From: Pseudidiomarina mangrovi
GTDB lineage: Bacteria > Pseudomonadota > Gammaproteobacteria > Enterobacterales > Alteromonadaceae
Length of the DNA: 64,000 nt
Direction of reading: 5' to 3'
Assembly: GCF_003999375.1 (NCBI RefSeq)
Contig: NZ_RJLC01000017.1
Coordinates: 1-64,000, forward strand
Position numbers and translations under genes: made by a program. The notes below the pieces were generated by a model. It did no database searches. It saw only the letters and a list, made by a program, of their open reading frames with translations, and was not told the DNA's origin. Positions 26,689-35,170 of this stretch are shown in pieces (position 1 is the first letter of the stretch; each line of letters starts with the position of its first letter).

Positions 26689-26705
26689 ACAATGTAATAC
26701 ATTGT
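26689..26705. promoter_or_regulatory. Inverted-repeat operator of the antitoxin gene
   Basis: ACAATGTA-A-TACATTGT, a perfect 8-bp inverted repeat around one base, 20-36 bases upstream of the antitoxin start. TGTAATACA-type palindromes are common operators of ribbon-helix-helix antitoxins. Confidence 0.65.
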
Positions 26706-26946
26706 AGTCAGCTTAGATCAGATACGCAATTTAACGGTGAAGCGGCACGGGGTCTCAGTTATTTAATTTTTGTCTGACTCCACTTATTTCGCCCGCTAAG
26801 CATATCAATGCAATTGTTGCAGTGAGAACAACAGCTGGATCTGACCCCGAATGTCCAACCAGATAATCCGATGAGATGCCGGTCTGTCTCACTCTCATGC
26901 AAAGGTAAGATCAACCATTTAATCCCCTTACCCGAAAAACCGAAGA
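26706..26946. other. Intergenic stretch without a recognisable gene
   Basis: Short open frames here lack ribosome sites and family features. The stretch holds pieces such as GGGGTCTCAG, GTCTGACTCC and GGATCTGACCCC, which look like debris of small mobile repeats, but no clear element can be delimited. Confidence 0.4.
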
Positions 26947-26974
26947 AAAATGGCGAGTAGAGACTCGCCATTTT
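26947..26974 (-). terminator. Rho-independent terminator of the copper ATPase gene
   Basis: Perfect 12-bp stem AAAATGGCGAGT / ACTCGCCATTTT with a 4-base loop. On the minus strand the T-run follows the stem. It lies 26 bases after the copA stop. Confidence 0.88.
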
Positions 26975-26999
26975 CCGCTACCCCCTCGACGTATCCAGC

Positions 27000-29324
27000 T
27001 TAAACCGAACCACGAAGCCGCAGCGAGTTGAATACAACGGACGCTGAACTCAGACTCATCGCCAGGGCTGCAAACATGGGTGATAGAAGCAACCCGGCAA
27101 ACGGGTACAGGACGCCAGCAGCCAGTGGAACGCCTAACGCATTATAAATGAACGCAAAACCAAGGTTCTGCTTCATATTGAGAACAGTCTTGTTTGACAG
27201 GTCCCGGGCAATCGAGATACCCCGCAGGTCTCCTTTTACCAAGGTGATTTGCGCACTGTTCATCGCTACGTCCGTCCCGGTTCCCATAGCGATACCGACA
27301 TTCGCCTTGGCCAGTGCCGGGGCATCGTTGATGCCGTCGCCCGCCATCGCAACGATGCAACCTTCTGATTGAAGCTTATCAACCAGATTCAGCTTGTCGG
27401 CCGGTTTCACTTCGCCATGAACTTCGTCTATGCCTAGTTGTTCGGCGACCGCTTTTGCCGTTGAAATACCGTCACCAGTAGCCATGATGACCCTGATTCC
27501 CGCGGCCTTGAGCGCCTGTACCGCTTCAGGGGTGCTCTGTTTGATGGGGTCGGAAACGGCGAGTAGGCCGACCAGTGTGCCGTCAACCGCCAGGTACATC
27601 ACACTCGCACCCTTTATCCTCCATCCCTCAGCGGTGGCAGCCAGGCCATCAACATTGACGTTATCCTGCTGCATGAACGCAGTGTTGCCCAACAGCAGTA
27701 TTTTGCCTTCAACCTTGCCCCGTACGCCTATGCCGCTACCCGAGTCAAAGTCGTCCACTGGGCTGAGCACCAAATTACGTTCGCGCGCAGCGCTGACAAT
27801 AGCGTCAGCCAAAGGATGCTCGCTGCCTTGATCGAGGCTGGCAGCCAGGCGCAAGATTTCATCGGCGTCCAACTCGCCAGCGGAAACAGCCTGATCGAAT
27901 GCGGGTCGGCCTTCTGTCAAGGTGCCGGTCTTGTCTACGATGAGCGTATCGACTTTGCGCAGATTTTCTATTGCTGCTGCATCACGAAACAGAACACCCT
28001 GGGTTGCGCCTCGTCCGGTAGCAACCATGACTGACATGGGCGTTGCGAGCCCCAGCGCACAAGGGCAAGCGATGATCAGAACAGCGACCGCATTGATCAG
28101 GCCATAGACCCAGCTTGGCTGCGGGCCGAACATGCCCCACACGACCAAGGTGAGGATGGCGATGGCTACCACCGCCATGACAAAGTAACCCGCCACCAAA
28201 TCAGCCATCCGTTGCATCGGCGCCCGAGAGCGTTGGGCCTGAGCCACCAACTGTACAATTTGTGACAACACAGTGGCCGAGCCGACTTTCTCCGCCCGGA
28301 TCACAAGTGCACCAGAGGTGTTCATCGTTGCCCCTATGACCTTGTCACCCGGGCGCTTGCTGATGGGTAACGATTCACCAGTCAACATGGATTCATCGAG
28401 AGAACTTGCACCCTCTTCAACAATGCCATCGACAGGAACTTTCTCACCGGGACGTACGCGTAAACGATCACCTTCATGCACATGCGTCAGCGGTACTTCT
28501 TCTTCTGTTCCGTCTGCATTGATACGGCGGGCCGTCTTGGGCGCCAGACCGAGCAATGACCGGACGGCAGCGGATGTCTGGGAACGCGCGCGAAGCTCCA
28601 GCACCTGACCAAACAGCGTAAGGGAAATGATCACCACTGCGGCTTCGAAATAAACCGCCACACGCCCCATGGACATGAATGTTTCCGGAAATATACCGGG
28701 AGCTACGGTTGCCAGCGTGCTGTAGACGAAGGCGGCACCGGTACCCAAGCCGATGAGCGTCCACATGTTGGGACTGCGGTTGACCACTGATTGCCAACCC
28801 CGTACGAAGAACGGCTGTCCGGCCCACAGCACCACGGGAAGCGACAGTACAAGCTCTATCCACGTTTGCGTCGCCATCTCGAACCAGCCAAGCTGTGGCC
28901 CAAACATGGCAAGCACCGTGACAATGACGGTAAAAGGCAATGTCCACCAGAATCGCCTGGAAAAATCGTCCAGCTCGGGATTGTCATCTTCCAGACTGGG
29001 CATCAGGGGTTCAAGTGCCATGCCGCATTTAGGGCAGGTTCCGGGGTTGTCCTGACGTATTTCCGGATGCATCGGGCACGTATAAATTGTGCCTTTGACC
29101 GCTTCCGAGGGAGGTGGCGGGGTTGGTGAAAGAAACTTCTCAGGGTCATGCTGGAATCTATTCATGCATTTGGTGCTGCAGAAGTAGTAAGTTTTACCCG
29201 CATGCTCAACATGCTGGGCAGAGTCTGCCGTTACACCCATGCCGCAGACCGGGTCTGTAAGCCCTGAGCCCGTGTGGGAGGGTGTATGGTGATGACAATG
29301 AGACTCAGAATTATCGTGAACCAT
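27000..29324 (-). CDS. copA: Cu(I)-translocating P-type ATPase with YHS and heavy-metal-binding domains
   Basis: Encodes 774 residues from ATG 29324, preceded by AAAGGTG; an open extension to 29405 lacks support. A His-rich start ([11 protein letters not shown]) is followed by a YHS-like domain ([20 protein letters not shown], then [10 protein letters not shown]) and a second metal site (YTCPMHPEI...CPKCGM, about residues 81-107) in place of the usual HMA domains. The ATPase core is intact: TGE loop ([15 protein letters not shown]), CPC in [16 protein letters not shown], phosphorylation site [10 protein letters not shown] and hinge [17 protein letters not shown]7-TM8 motifs ([29 protein letters not shown]) are of the Cu(I) group. 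Exports cytosolic Cu(I) to the periplasm, complementing CusCBA. Confidence 0.93.
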   Translation of the reverse strand: MVHDNSESHCHHHTPSHTGSGLTDPVCGMGVTADSAQHVEHAGKTYYFCSTKCMNRFQHDPEKFLSPTPPPPSEAVKGTIYTCPMHPEIRQDNPGTCPKCGMALEPLMPSLEDDNPELDDFSRRFWWTLPFTVIVTVLAMFGPQLGWFEMATQTWIELVLSLPVVLWAGQPFFVRGWQSVVNRSPNMWTLIGLGTGAAFVYSTLATVAPGIFPETFMSMGRVAVYFEAAVVIISLTLFGQVLELRARSQTSAAVRSLLGLAPKTARRINADGTEEEVPLTHVHEGDRLRVRPGEKVPVDGIVEEGASSLDESMLTGESLPISKRPGDKVIGATMNTSGALVIRAEKVGSATVLSQIVQLVAQAQRSRAPMQRMADLVAGYFVMAVVAIAILTLVVWGMFGPQPSWVYGLINAVAVLIIACPCALGLATPMSVMVATGRGATQGVLFRDAAAIENLRKVDTLIVDKTGTLTEGRPAFDQAVSAGELDADEILRLAASLDQGSEHPLADAIVSAARERNLVLSPVDDFDSGSGIGVRGKVEGKILLLGNTAFMQQDNVNVDGLAATAEGWRIKGASVMYLAVDGTLVGLLAVSDPIKQSTPEAVQALKAAGIRVIMATGDGISTAKAVAEQLGIDEVHGEVKPADKLNLVDKLQSEGCIVAMAGDGINDAPALAKANVGIAMGTGTDVAMNSAQITLVKGDLRGISIARDLSNKTVLNMKQNLGFAFIYNALGVPLAAGVLYPFAGLLLSPMFAALAMSLSSASVVFNSLRLRGSV

Positions 29325-29396
29325 GGATAAGCACCTTTCCAAATAAGCAGGCAGTTTGCGCCGCGTTTTTTGCGGCTTCTTAAAGGAGGAGATTAC

Positions 29397-29436
29397 ATGA
29401 ATCATGATACCATAAACTTATTAGGGCTTGTTGATC
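29397..29436 (+). pseudogene. 5' stub of a gene truncated by the IS3-family element
   Basis: A near-perfect ribosome site (AAAGGAGGAG) sits 7 bases before ATG 29397, which opens [13 protein letters not shown]. The IS left end begins at 29437 and the remainder of the gene is absent on the far side of the IS, where the ssrA-like repeat begins at once. The stub suggests a real gene lost by deletion. Its identity cannot be told from 13 codons. Confidence 0.5.
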
Positions 29437-29499
29437 TGATCCGTACCAGTACTTTTGGACACCGAGCTAAGTGAGTAAAATCACTTAACGAGGTGAATC

Positions 29500-29784
29500 A
29501 TGAAAGCAAATAAAACACGCAAAGTCCACACACAAGAATTTAAAGCAGAAGCCCTGAAATTAGCTGAAAGAATAGGCGTTGCAGCGGCGGCTAGAGAACT
29601 GAAAGTCTACGAATCCCAGCTGTACAGTTGGCGGACTACGGCGCAAAAAAAATCTAGCACGAGCGCCAGAGAAGCAGAGCAAGCCGCTGAAATTGCTCGA
29701 TTAAAACGTCAATTAGCTGAACAGGCAGAGGAGCTAGCCATATTAAAAAAGGCGGCTACCTACTTCGCGAAGAACCAAAAATAG
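29500..29784 (+). CDS. IS3-family OrfA (transposase DNA-binding subunit)
   Basis: Encodes 94 residues: an N-terminal helix-turn-helix (TQEFKAEALKLAERIGVAAA then ARELKVYESQLYSWR) and a C-terminal leucine-zipper-like coiled coil (EAEQAAEIARLKRQLAEQAE then ELAILKKA). Near its end the slippery A_AAA_AAG (29745-29751) can send ribosomes into the -1 frame to make the OrfAB transposase. Alone, OrfA usually acts as a repressor of transposition. Confidence 0.92.
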   Translation: MKANKTRKVHTQEFKAEALKLAERIGVAAAARELKVYESQLYSWRTTAQKKSSTSAREAEQAAEIARLKRQLAEQAEELAILKKAATYFAKNQK

Positions 29785-29834
29785 CCAGATTTGAGTTTAT
29801 TCTTGAGCACCAGCATCAATTCAGCTTAAAGCGG

Positions 29835-30650
29835 ATGGTGAACGTGCTCAACGTATCGCGTAGTGGGTATTATGCCTGGCGGAAACATGGTCAGACAGTC
29901 AATCCTCGAGAGCAGCGTCAAATTGAGCGAGACGAGGCGATTAAGCAGGCATTTATTGACTCGAAAGAGCGCAGCGGCGCTCGGCGTATCCAAGTGGATT
30001 TGGCAGAGCTCGACATGACACCCGACATCAAAACTATTCGCAATAGTATGATACGCCAGGGCCTTGTACCTAAGGCTGCACGTAAATTTAAGGTCACCAC
30101 GGACAGTAAGCACAATCAGCCTGTGGCGCCAAACTTGCTGGAGCAAGATTTTACGGCAAGAGCTCCGAATCAAAAGTGGGTTGGCGATATCACGTATTTA
30201 TTCACTAGTGAGGGCTGGCTGTACCTAGCGGTAATCATCGATTTATATTCACGCTCGGTTGTTGGCTGGTCGATGAGTAACCGAATGACCGCAACGTTGG
30301 TGTGTGATGCTCTGAAAATGGCTTTATTTCGCAGAGGTTTTCCCGAAGGGATCATTGTTCACAGCGACCGAGGTAGTCAATATTGTTCAGACGATTATCG
30401 AGATTTAATTAAGAAACATAGACTTACTCAGAGTATGAGCCGAAAAGGAAATTGTTGGGATAATGCCTGTGCCGAAAGCTTCTTTCACTCATTAAAGGTC
30501 GAAGCCTTGCAGGACGAGCCCATCATGGATCGAGAAAATATGCGCCGAGCAGTCTTTGAGTACATCGAAGTTGATTACAACAAGACAAGAAGGCATAGTG
30601 CTATTGGCTATCTCAGCCCAGAGAACTTTGAATTAAAAAATAGTGCTTAG
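29835..30650 (+). CDS. IS3-family OrfB (DDE integrase catalytic part)
   Basis: The stand-alone frame of 271 residues begins MVNVLNVSRSGYYAW. The -1 frame is open from the slip site (29745-29751), giving YLLREEPKIARFEFILEHQH ahead of it, so the functional product is the fused OrfAB. Catalytic DDE residues: Asp in KWVGDITYLF, Asp in IIVHSDRGSQYCSDDYRDL, Glu in NCWDNACAESFFHSLKVE. The C-terminus YNKTRRHSAIGYLSPENFE is typical. No stops are seen, so the element may still be active. Confidence 0.93.
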   Translation: MVNVLNVSRSGYYAWRKHGQTVNPREQRQIERDEAIKQAFIDSKERSGARRIQVDLAELDMTPDIKTIRNSMIRQGLVPKAARKFKVTTDSKHNQPVAPNLLEQDFTARAPNQKWVGDITYLFTSEGWLYLAVIIDLYSRSVVGWSMSNRMTATLVCDALKMALFRRGFPEGIIVHSDRGSQYCSDDYRDLIKKHRLTQSMSRKGNCWDNACAESFFHSLKVEALQDEPIMDRENMRRAVFEYIEVDYNKTRRHSAIGYLSPENFELKNSA

Positions 30651-30682
30651 CAAAGTGTCCACTTTTAGTGGTACGGATCAAA

Positions 30683-30699
30683 TCCCGCCAGCTCCACCA
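30683..30699 (+). repeat. Right attachment-like site (attR), duplicate of the ssrA 3' end
   Basis: TCCCGCCAGCTCCACCA, identical to bases 10944-10960. It starts two bases after the IS right end and is followed by the probable native ssrA terminator. Confidence 0.75.
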
Positions 30700-30708
30700 A
30701 ATCCAATA

Positions 30709-30735
30709 AAAAGCCGCTCATTGAGCGGCTTTTTT
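30709..30735 (+). terminator. Rho-independent terminator, probably the displaced native ssrA terminator
   Basis: AAAAGCCGCTCA / TTGAGCGGCTTTT then more T. It sits 9 bases after the duplicated ssrA 3' end, the expected place for the original ssrA terminator. It is also placed to end minus-strand transcription from the PAS-GGDEF gene. Confidence 0.85.
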
Positions 30736-30768
30736 GTTTGCGCGACGCGATAAAGGCGCGACGGTCAA

Positions 30769-31635
30769 TCAGCGGCGCATCGCACGGTGTGAGTGTTTTG
30801 ATTGATACATGGTGCTGTCGGCGTAGCTGATGAGGGCATCGGCGCTGTCGCCATCGTCGGGATAGCAGGCCACGCCGATGCTGCAAGAGGGGAGCTGTAG
30901 GCCGTTGAAATCGTCGCTTAGTGGCTCGGCCATCATGGCCATAATTTGCGCGACTTTATGGTCCACGGCATGATCGGACTGCAAGTCGGTCAACAGTACG
31001 GTGAATTCATCGCCGCCGATGCGGGCCACGGTGTCGGTTTCGCGTACTAGGGTTTCTAGCCGCTTAGCAATGGCACAGAGTACCCGGTCGCCCATGACGT
31101 GGCCATGTTGGTCATTGATATGTTTGAAGTCGTTGATGTCGATAAACAGCAGTGCCAGACGATTTTTATGACGTCGCGCCGAACGCAGCGCTAAATCGAG
31201 CCGTTCGTTAAACAGGGCGCGGTTGGTTAGGCCGGTGAGCGGGTCGTGATGGGCTAAATAATGTAGTTTCGACTCAGCCTGTTCAAGTAGCGTGACATCG
31301 CGAGCAACACCGATGCGCACGCCATCTTCGGCGGACCAGCGGGCCGACCACAAAATGTAGACGATGCGGCCATCTTTACGAATGTAGCGATTACGGAAAT
31401 CAACGTGCGGGCGGCCATTCATTACTCGCACAATCGAGGAACGGGTGGCGGCTAGGTCTTCTGGGTGGACGTAATTCATAATAGTAGTGCCGATCAGTTC
31501 GTCGGCACGGTAACCCAGCAGTTGCTCGCAACCGTCGCTGACGTACACGATGGTATTGTCGCTATCCACCACAAACACGGTGTCGAGCAACAAATTTATC
31601 AGTTTGGGGTAGAGCTCGTTCAGATTAGTCGGCAT
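30769..31635 (-). CDS. PAS-GGDEF diguanylate cyclase
   Basis: Encodes 288 residues from ATG 31635; the frame is open to 31653 (TTG), but ATG is preferred. The N-terminal PAS domain (about residues 10-115) has LLDTVFVVDSDNTIVYVSDG and the PAC-like FRNRYIRKDGRIVYILWSAR. The GGDEF domain follows (about 120-288) with LTNRALFNERL, DINDFKHINDQHGHVMGD and the intact active site RIGGDEFTVLL. A product-inhibition I-site (RETD, five residues before GGDEF) is present. It should make c-di-GMP from two GTP. No membrane helix or signal peptide, so cytosolic. First host gene right of the island, just downstream of the EAL gene on the same strand. Confidence 0.92.
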   Translation of the reverse strand: MPTNLNELYPKLINLLLDTVFVVDSDNTIVYVSDGCEQLLGYRADELIGTTIMNYVHPEDLAATRSSIVRVMNGRPHVDFRNRYIRKDGRIVYILWSARWSAEDGVRIGVARDVTLLEQAESKLHYLAHHDPLTGLTNRALFNERLDLALRSARRHKNRLALLFIDINDFKHINDQHGHVMGDRVLCAIAKRLETLVRETDTVARIGGDEFTVLLTDLQSDHAVDHKVAQIMAMMAEPLSDDFNGLQLPSCSIGVACYPDDGDSADALISYADSTMYQSKHSHRAMRR

Positions 31636-31701
31636 CGGTTCGCGGATCCGCAATTAGAGCTACTTAGTGGCGCTATTTTTAGCTTGTTTTCTATAGCTAG
31701 G

Positions 31702-33483
31702 TCAACGCTTTTTAAGCCAAGTGTCCGCAAATTCTTCGGCGCAGACTGGGCGCCCAAGGTGATAGCCTTGACCAAGGTGGCAGCCGAGTTCGCGCAACAT
31801 GGCTAATTGCTGTGGCTGCTCGATACCTTCGCCCACCAGCACCATGTTCATGGTTTTGGCCATGGCCACCAGGGTTCGAACCAGCATTTCATCGTTGGTG
31901 TTGCCGGGTATCTTGGCGATAAACGAGCGGTCAATTTTGATTACGTCAACGTTGAGGCGGGTCAGATAAGCCAGCGAGGAATACCCCGTACCAAAATCAT
32001 CAAGCGCCCAGCGGAAGCCGAGCTCCTTAAGCCGGTTGATTTGCCGAATATTATGCTCGGGCGCCCGCATAATCGATGATTCGGTAAGCTCCAACACCAG
32101 TTGTGAGGGCGTCACCTCGTCAAGGCACTCCATAAAGGTTTCGATGACGTCATCGGGCTCAAGTTGGCGGTTGGAAATGTTGACCGACAGCTTGCCATGA
32201 AAGGGTAACCCTTGCTCACGCCAGCTACGGAGCTGCTTTGCGGCGGCGCGCAGTACCCAAAGGCCAAGCTCATTCATTAAACCGCGTTCTTCCGCAACTG
32301 GAATGAAAATGTTTGGGCCGATCCAGCCGAGCTGTGGGTCATGCCAGCGGCACAGGGCTTCAGCGCCAAATAACTCGCCGCTATCGAGGTCAAACACCGG
32401 TTGATAATGCAACCGTAATTGGTCGGTGCGTAGCGCAACAATCAAGCGGTCATAGATAGTTTGTCGATATTCGAGGGTTTCTACCATGTTGCGCGCATAA
32501 GCGACAACTGGGGTATCGTTGCGTTTGGCTTCAGCCAACGCAATAGAGGCCTGACGTAACAGCTCGCCGTGGCTTTGATAAGTATCGTCACGTTGGGATA
32601 GCCCGAGCCGGATATCAACGTTCAGGTCGCGTACACCGCAGCGTAGCGGTTCCCCAAACCAGCTGCGCAAGGCTTGGGCGGTGTCTGCGGCCGAGCGGCT
32701 TGAGCTATTACTGAGGGCAATGGCAAATTCATCGTTGGAAAAGCGCGTTACCAGCTCATGTTCATTCAAGCGACTGCGCAAACGAGCCGCTACGGCATTA
32801 AGTAAGAGATCCCCTTCACGGTAGCCATACAGGTCGTTAAAGTCTTTAAAGCGCCGAATATCCAGCAACACCACCGCAGCAATATCATCGCGCTTGGCTA
32901 ATAGGTCGTTCAGATGTGCAGCGTTCGGTAAACCGGTCACGCTGTCTTCGTAGGTTAAGCTTTGAATGTGCGAGCGGTTATGAGCTAACTCAAGTTCGGC
33001 ACCGACTTGAGCAGCGGCAATTTGCAGTATCTCTGAGTCTTCACTACTGACTTGCCAAGCGCGTGTTGACATTGCTGCAATAAGACCTAGCTTGGTGCCG
33101 TCAGAGGTAAGAATAGGCATACCGACGTAGCTTTCAATGGCTAAATCAGCGAGCAACACATCACTTGGAAATAGTTTGGTAACCGCATTTTCATAACTAC
33201 ACATTTCGCGCTCGGGTACCGTTTCGCAAGGAGTTCCTTGTAGCGGATAGACAAAGTTATCAAGAGCTTGCTGATGGCCAATTGCGGCAATGGTTTGGGC
33301 TTCGTGAACGGCGCCGTTAGCGCTATCAATTTTCGCAATGATAATGTATTCGACGCCGAGAATGGTAGCGAGCTCGCGGGCTAAGCCCAGGTAAAAGTCC
33401 TGATATCCACTACGAATTAACGCTTTGGCGAGGCAGCTAAATTTTGATGTTCGGTCACTGATTACGCCAACCATGGGAATCAA
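31702..33483 (-). CDS. GAF - degenerate GGDEF - EAL protein, probable c-di-GMP phosphodiesterase
   Basis: Encodes 593 residues. An N-terminal GAF-like sensor (about 20-170; DFYLGLARELATILGVEYII then later SYVGMPILTSDGTKLGLIAA) precedes a GGDEF domain whose signature is SNDEF (RFSNDEFAIAL), so cyclase activity is unlikely. The EAL domain (about 345-590) is complete: GAEALCRW, LSVNISNRQL, LELTESSIM, LDDFGTGYSSLAYL, DVIKIDRSFI and a GEGIEQPQQ loop. It probably hydrolyses c-di-GMP, with the degenerate GGDEF perhaps sensing GTP. It is cytosolic, upstream of the PAS-GGDEF gene on the same strand with a gap of about 65 bases. Confidence 0.92.
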   Translation of the reverse strand: MIPMVGVISDRTSKFSCLAKALIRSGYQDFYLGLARELATILGVEYIIIAKIDSANGAVHEAQTIAAIGHQQALDNFVYPLQGTPCETVPEREMCSYENAVTKLFPSDVLLADLAIESYVGMPILTSDGTKLGLIAAMSTRAWQVSSEDSEILQIAAAQVGAELELAHNRSHIQSLTYEDSVTGLPNAAHLNDLLAKRDDIAAVVLLDIRRFKDFNDLYGYREGDLLLNAVAARLRSRLNEHELVTRFSNDEFAIALSNSSSRSAADTAQALRSWFGEPLRCGVRDLNVDIRLGLSQRDDTYQSHGELLRQASIALAEAKRNDTPVVAYARNMVETLEYRQTIYDRLIVALRTDQLRLHYQPVFDLDSGELFGAEALCRWHDPQLGWIGPNIFIPVAEERGLMNELGLWVLRAAAKQLRSWREQGLPFHGKLSVNISNRQLEPDDVIETFMECLDEVTPSQLVLELTESSIMRAPEHNIRQINRLKELGFRWALDDFGTGYSSLAYLTRLNVDVIKIDRSFIAKIPGNTNDEMLVRTLVAMAKTMNMVLVGEGIEQPQQLAMLRELGCHLGQGYHLGRPVCAEEFADTWLKKR

Positions 33484-33562
33484 AAAGCCTTTTAATACGT
33501 TAGGTTATATTTACCCATAGTGTTAAAAGAATTCGCTGTGAATTGCAAGTGAATTCGGGCGG

Positions 33563-34591
33563 TTAGAACTGTTCGGTGGCACCAATGGGGATAATACGCA
33601 CGGCAGTCGGCTCTAGCTCCGCATTTAGTCGCGCGCTGGCGAGATCATGGACGGTTTGCTGAAGCCCTTCAGCGGCCAGTGGATAGGTGCCCCAATGCAT
33701 GGCGAGAGAGTGTTGGGCGCGCACGTCACGGTGCATTTGCAAGGCTTCAGCAGGGTCAATATGTTGCGGTTGCATAAACCAGCGGGGCAAGTAGGCTCCG
33801 ATTGGGATCATCGCCACATCGACACGACCGGCATAACCACCAACTTGTTTAAATTGCACCTCGTTGTAGCCGGTATCGCCGGCGAACCATGCAGTGAAAT
33901 CATCGATTTGAATGAGCCAACTTGCCCATAAGGTGTCATTGCGATCCCACAGGCTGCGAGCGGACCAATGTTGGCTGGGAGTAGCGGTTAGGGTGAGTGG
34001 GCCGATGCGCAGATCGTCCCACCAATCGAATTCATACACCTGCTCGGCGGCAACACCTTGTGCCAAAAACCACGGCGTTAAACCAAGTGGGACAGCGTAC
34101 CGCACGTTGTCCGGCAGTGCTTGAATGGTGGCGCTGTCGAGGTGGTCATAGTGGTTATGGCTTATCACCACCCAATCAACCGCTGGTAATTCATCGGCTG
34201 CCAGTGGTGCCGGTTGCAAGCGTTTGGGCCCGGCAAAGCTGAATGGCGAGGCGCGCAGGCTGAGAATAGGGTCGGTTAATACGCTGAGCCCTTGGTATTG
34301 CACTAAAAAGCTGGCATGCCCTAACCAAGTAACTTGCGGGCGTTCACCGGGGGTTAGCAGCACAGCCTGATCAATAGCTTGGCGCGGCACTAACTGCGGC
34401 TGTTGGGCCAGTTCTTGGTACTGATCGGCCCAAGGTTCAGCGCCGAACAAGCGCATGCGCCAGAAGGTCAGGGCATTGGCATGTTGCATCTGCAAATAGG
34501 GGTTACGATCAGCAAATTTCCCAGCCGGAAGCGCTGTCGTGCAACCCCAAATTGTACTAACAACTACCACAATAACCACTAACCAGCGCAT
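33563..34591 (-). CDS. Metallo-beta-lactamase-fold lipoprotein (NAPE-PLD/UlaG-like)
   Basis: Encodes 342 residues. The signal sequence ends VSTIWGCTTA, a lipobox with Cys 17, so it is a membrane-anchored lipoprotein. The hydrolase domain shows VTWLGHASFLVQYQGLSVLT then DPILS, the metal motif VISHNHYDHLDSATI, WFAGDTGYNE and a late LAMHWGTYPLA. This set fits the NAPE-phospholipase-D-like branch of metallo-beta-lactamase-fold proteins. Substrate unknown; a phospholipid is possible from family knowledge. Confidence 0.87.
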   Translation of the reverse strand: MRWLVVIVVVVSTIWGCTTALPAGKFADRNPYLQMQHANALTFWRMRLFGAEPWADQYQELAQQPQLVPRQAIDQAVLLTPGERPQVTWLGHASFLVQYQGLSVLTDPILSLRASPFSFAGPKRLQPAPLAADELPAVDWVVISHNHYDHLDSATIQALPDNVRYAVPLGLTPWFLAQGVAAEQVYEFDWWDDLRIGPLTLTATPSQHWSARSLWDRNDTLWASWLIQIDDFTAWFAGDTGYNEVQFKQVGGYAGRVDVAMIPIGAYLPRWFMQPQHIDPAEALQMHRDVRAQHSLAMHWGTYPLAAEGLQQTVHDLASARLNAELEPTAVRIIPIGATEQF

Positions 34592-34751
34592 ACTTATGTC
34601 TCTTGTTAATTACGGAGCCAGTACCTTAGCTAAGTGCTTGGGTCCCGACAACACATGATCGAACTTAACGGCAAAATTAATCGTTACTGAGTGCATCGAT
34701 TTGTGCGACTTTCGCGTATAACAGATCAGATGCACCTATCAGGAGTACGCT

Positions 34752-35168
34752 GTGTCCGCGTTAACGGTTTTTTATGATGGTCGTTGCCCATTGTGCGTGC
34801 GGGAAATGCGCCAACTCAAACGGCGTGATCATGCCAACGCCATTCTTTTAATTGATTTGCATAGTGAACAATTTACCCCGTTTTCGGGTCAGATTGATGC
34901 CCTAGCTGCTGACCGAATTTTGCATGGGCTCACCGACGATAACCAATTGTTACTTGGCCTTGATGTGACGCATAGAGCGTGGTCACTGGTGGGTCGCGGC
35001 TGGATGACTGCGCCGTTGCGATGGCCGGTGATCCGTTGGTTTGCGGACCACGGCTATCTATTTTTTGCCCGTCATCGCAACCGTATTGCTTATTTATTAA
35101 CCGGTGAGCGCGTGTGTCAACAATGCGCCATCGAACCGAATTCTACTGCGTCAAAAAGGAAGCCGTAA
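34752..35168 (+). CDS. DCC-family thiol-disulfide oxidoreductase-like protein (DUF393)
   Basis: Encodes 138 residues from GTG 34752 with AGGAGT upstream. The N-terminus LTVFYDGRCPLCVREMRQLK carries the family motif with a CPLC pair. The middle AADRILHGLTDDNQLLLGLD and the later WRSxP-like RWPVIRWFADHGYLFFARHR also fit. The DCC family is thought to be thioredoxin-fold-like redox proteins without established substrates. The end abuts the catalase-like gene, so they are probably co-transcribed. Confidence 0.87.
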   Translation: MSALTVFYDGRCPLCVREMRQLKRRDHANAILLIDLHSEQFTPFSGQIDALAADRILHGLTDDNQLLLGLDVTHRAWSLVGRGWMTAPLRWPVIRWFADHGYLFFARHRNRIAYLLTGERVCQQCAIEPNSTASKRKP

Positions 35169-35170
35169 GC

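Larger units (their letters stand above)
29437..30680 (+). mobile_element. IS3-family insertion sequence
   Basis: About 1244 bases with 26-base imperfect terminal inverted repeats (21 of 26 match; both ends begin TGATCCGTACCA) and TG/CA termini. It contains orfA and orfB in overlapping phases with a typical A6G frameshift site. No target duplication is seen: left flank ends GATC and right flank starts AATC. This suggests an adjacent deletion or recombination after insertion. It abuts the right attachment-like site of the island. Confidence 0.9.
10961..30699. mobile_element. Putative 19.7-kb genomic island inserted in ssrA
   Basis: Bounded by the ssrA 3' end and its 17-base direct repeat at 30683-30699. 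Outside the right copy is a perfect terminator (30709-30732) that looks like the original ssrA terminator. Content is accessory and partly decayed: broken sirtuin, DUF1543 and toxin genes, a large copper-resistance block and an IS3-family element. No integrase gene is visible. The right end appears to have suffered an IS-associated deletion, which could explain the loss. Some genes at the left end (yebG, ybiI-like) are often chromosomal, so the island may be a composite of successive insertions. Confidence 0.68.

Noticed and set aside
26040-29434. The 13-base string TAGGGCTTGTTGA seen both at about 26040 and just left of the IS3 element
   Set aside because: Repeats of this length are expected by chance in 64 kb, both copies are in the same orientation, and the right copy is part of a plausible coding start. 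Not good evidence for element ends.
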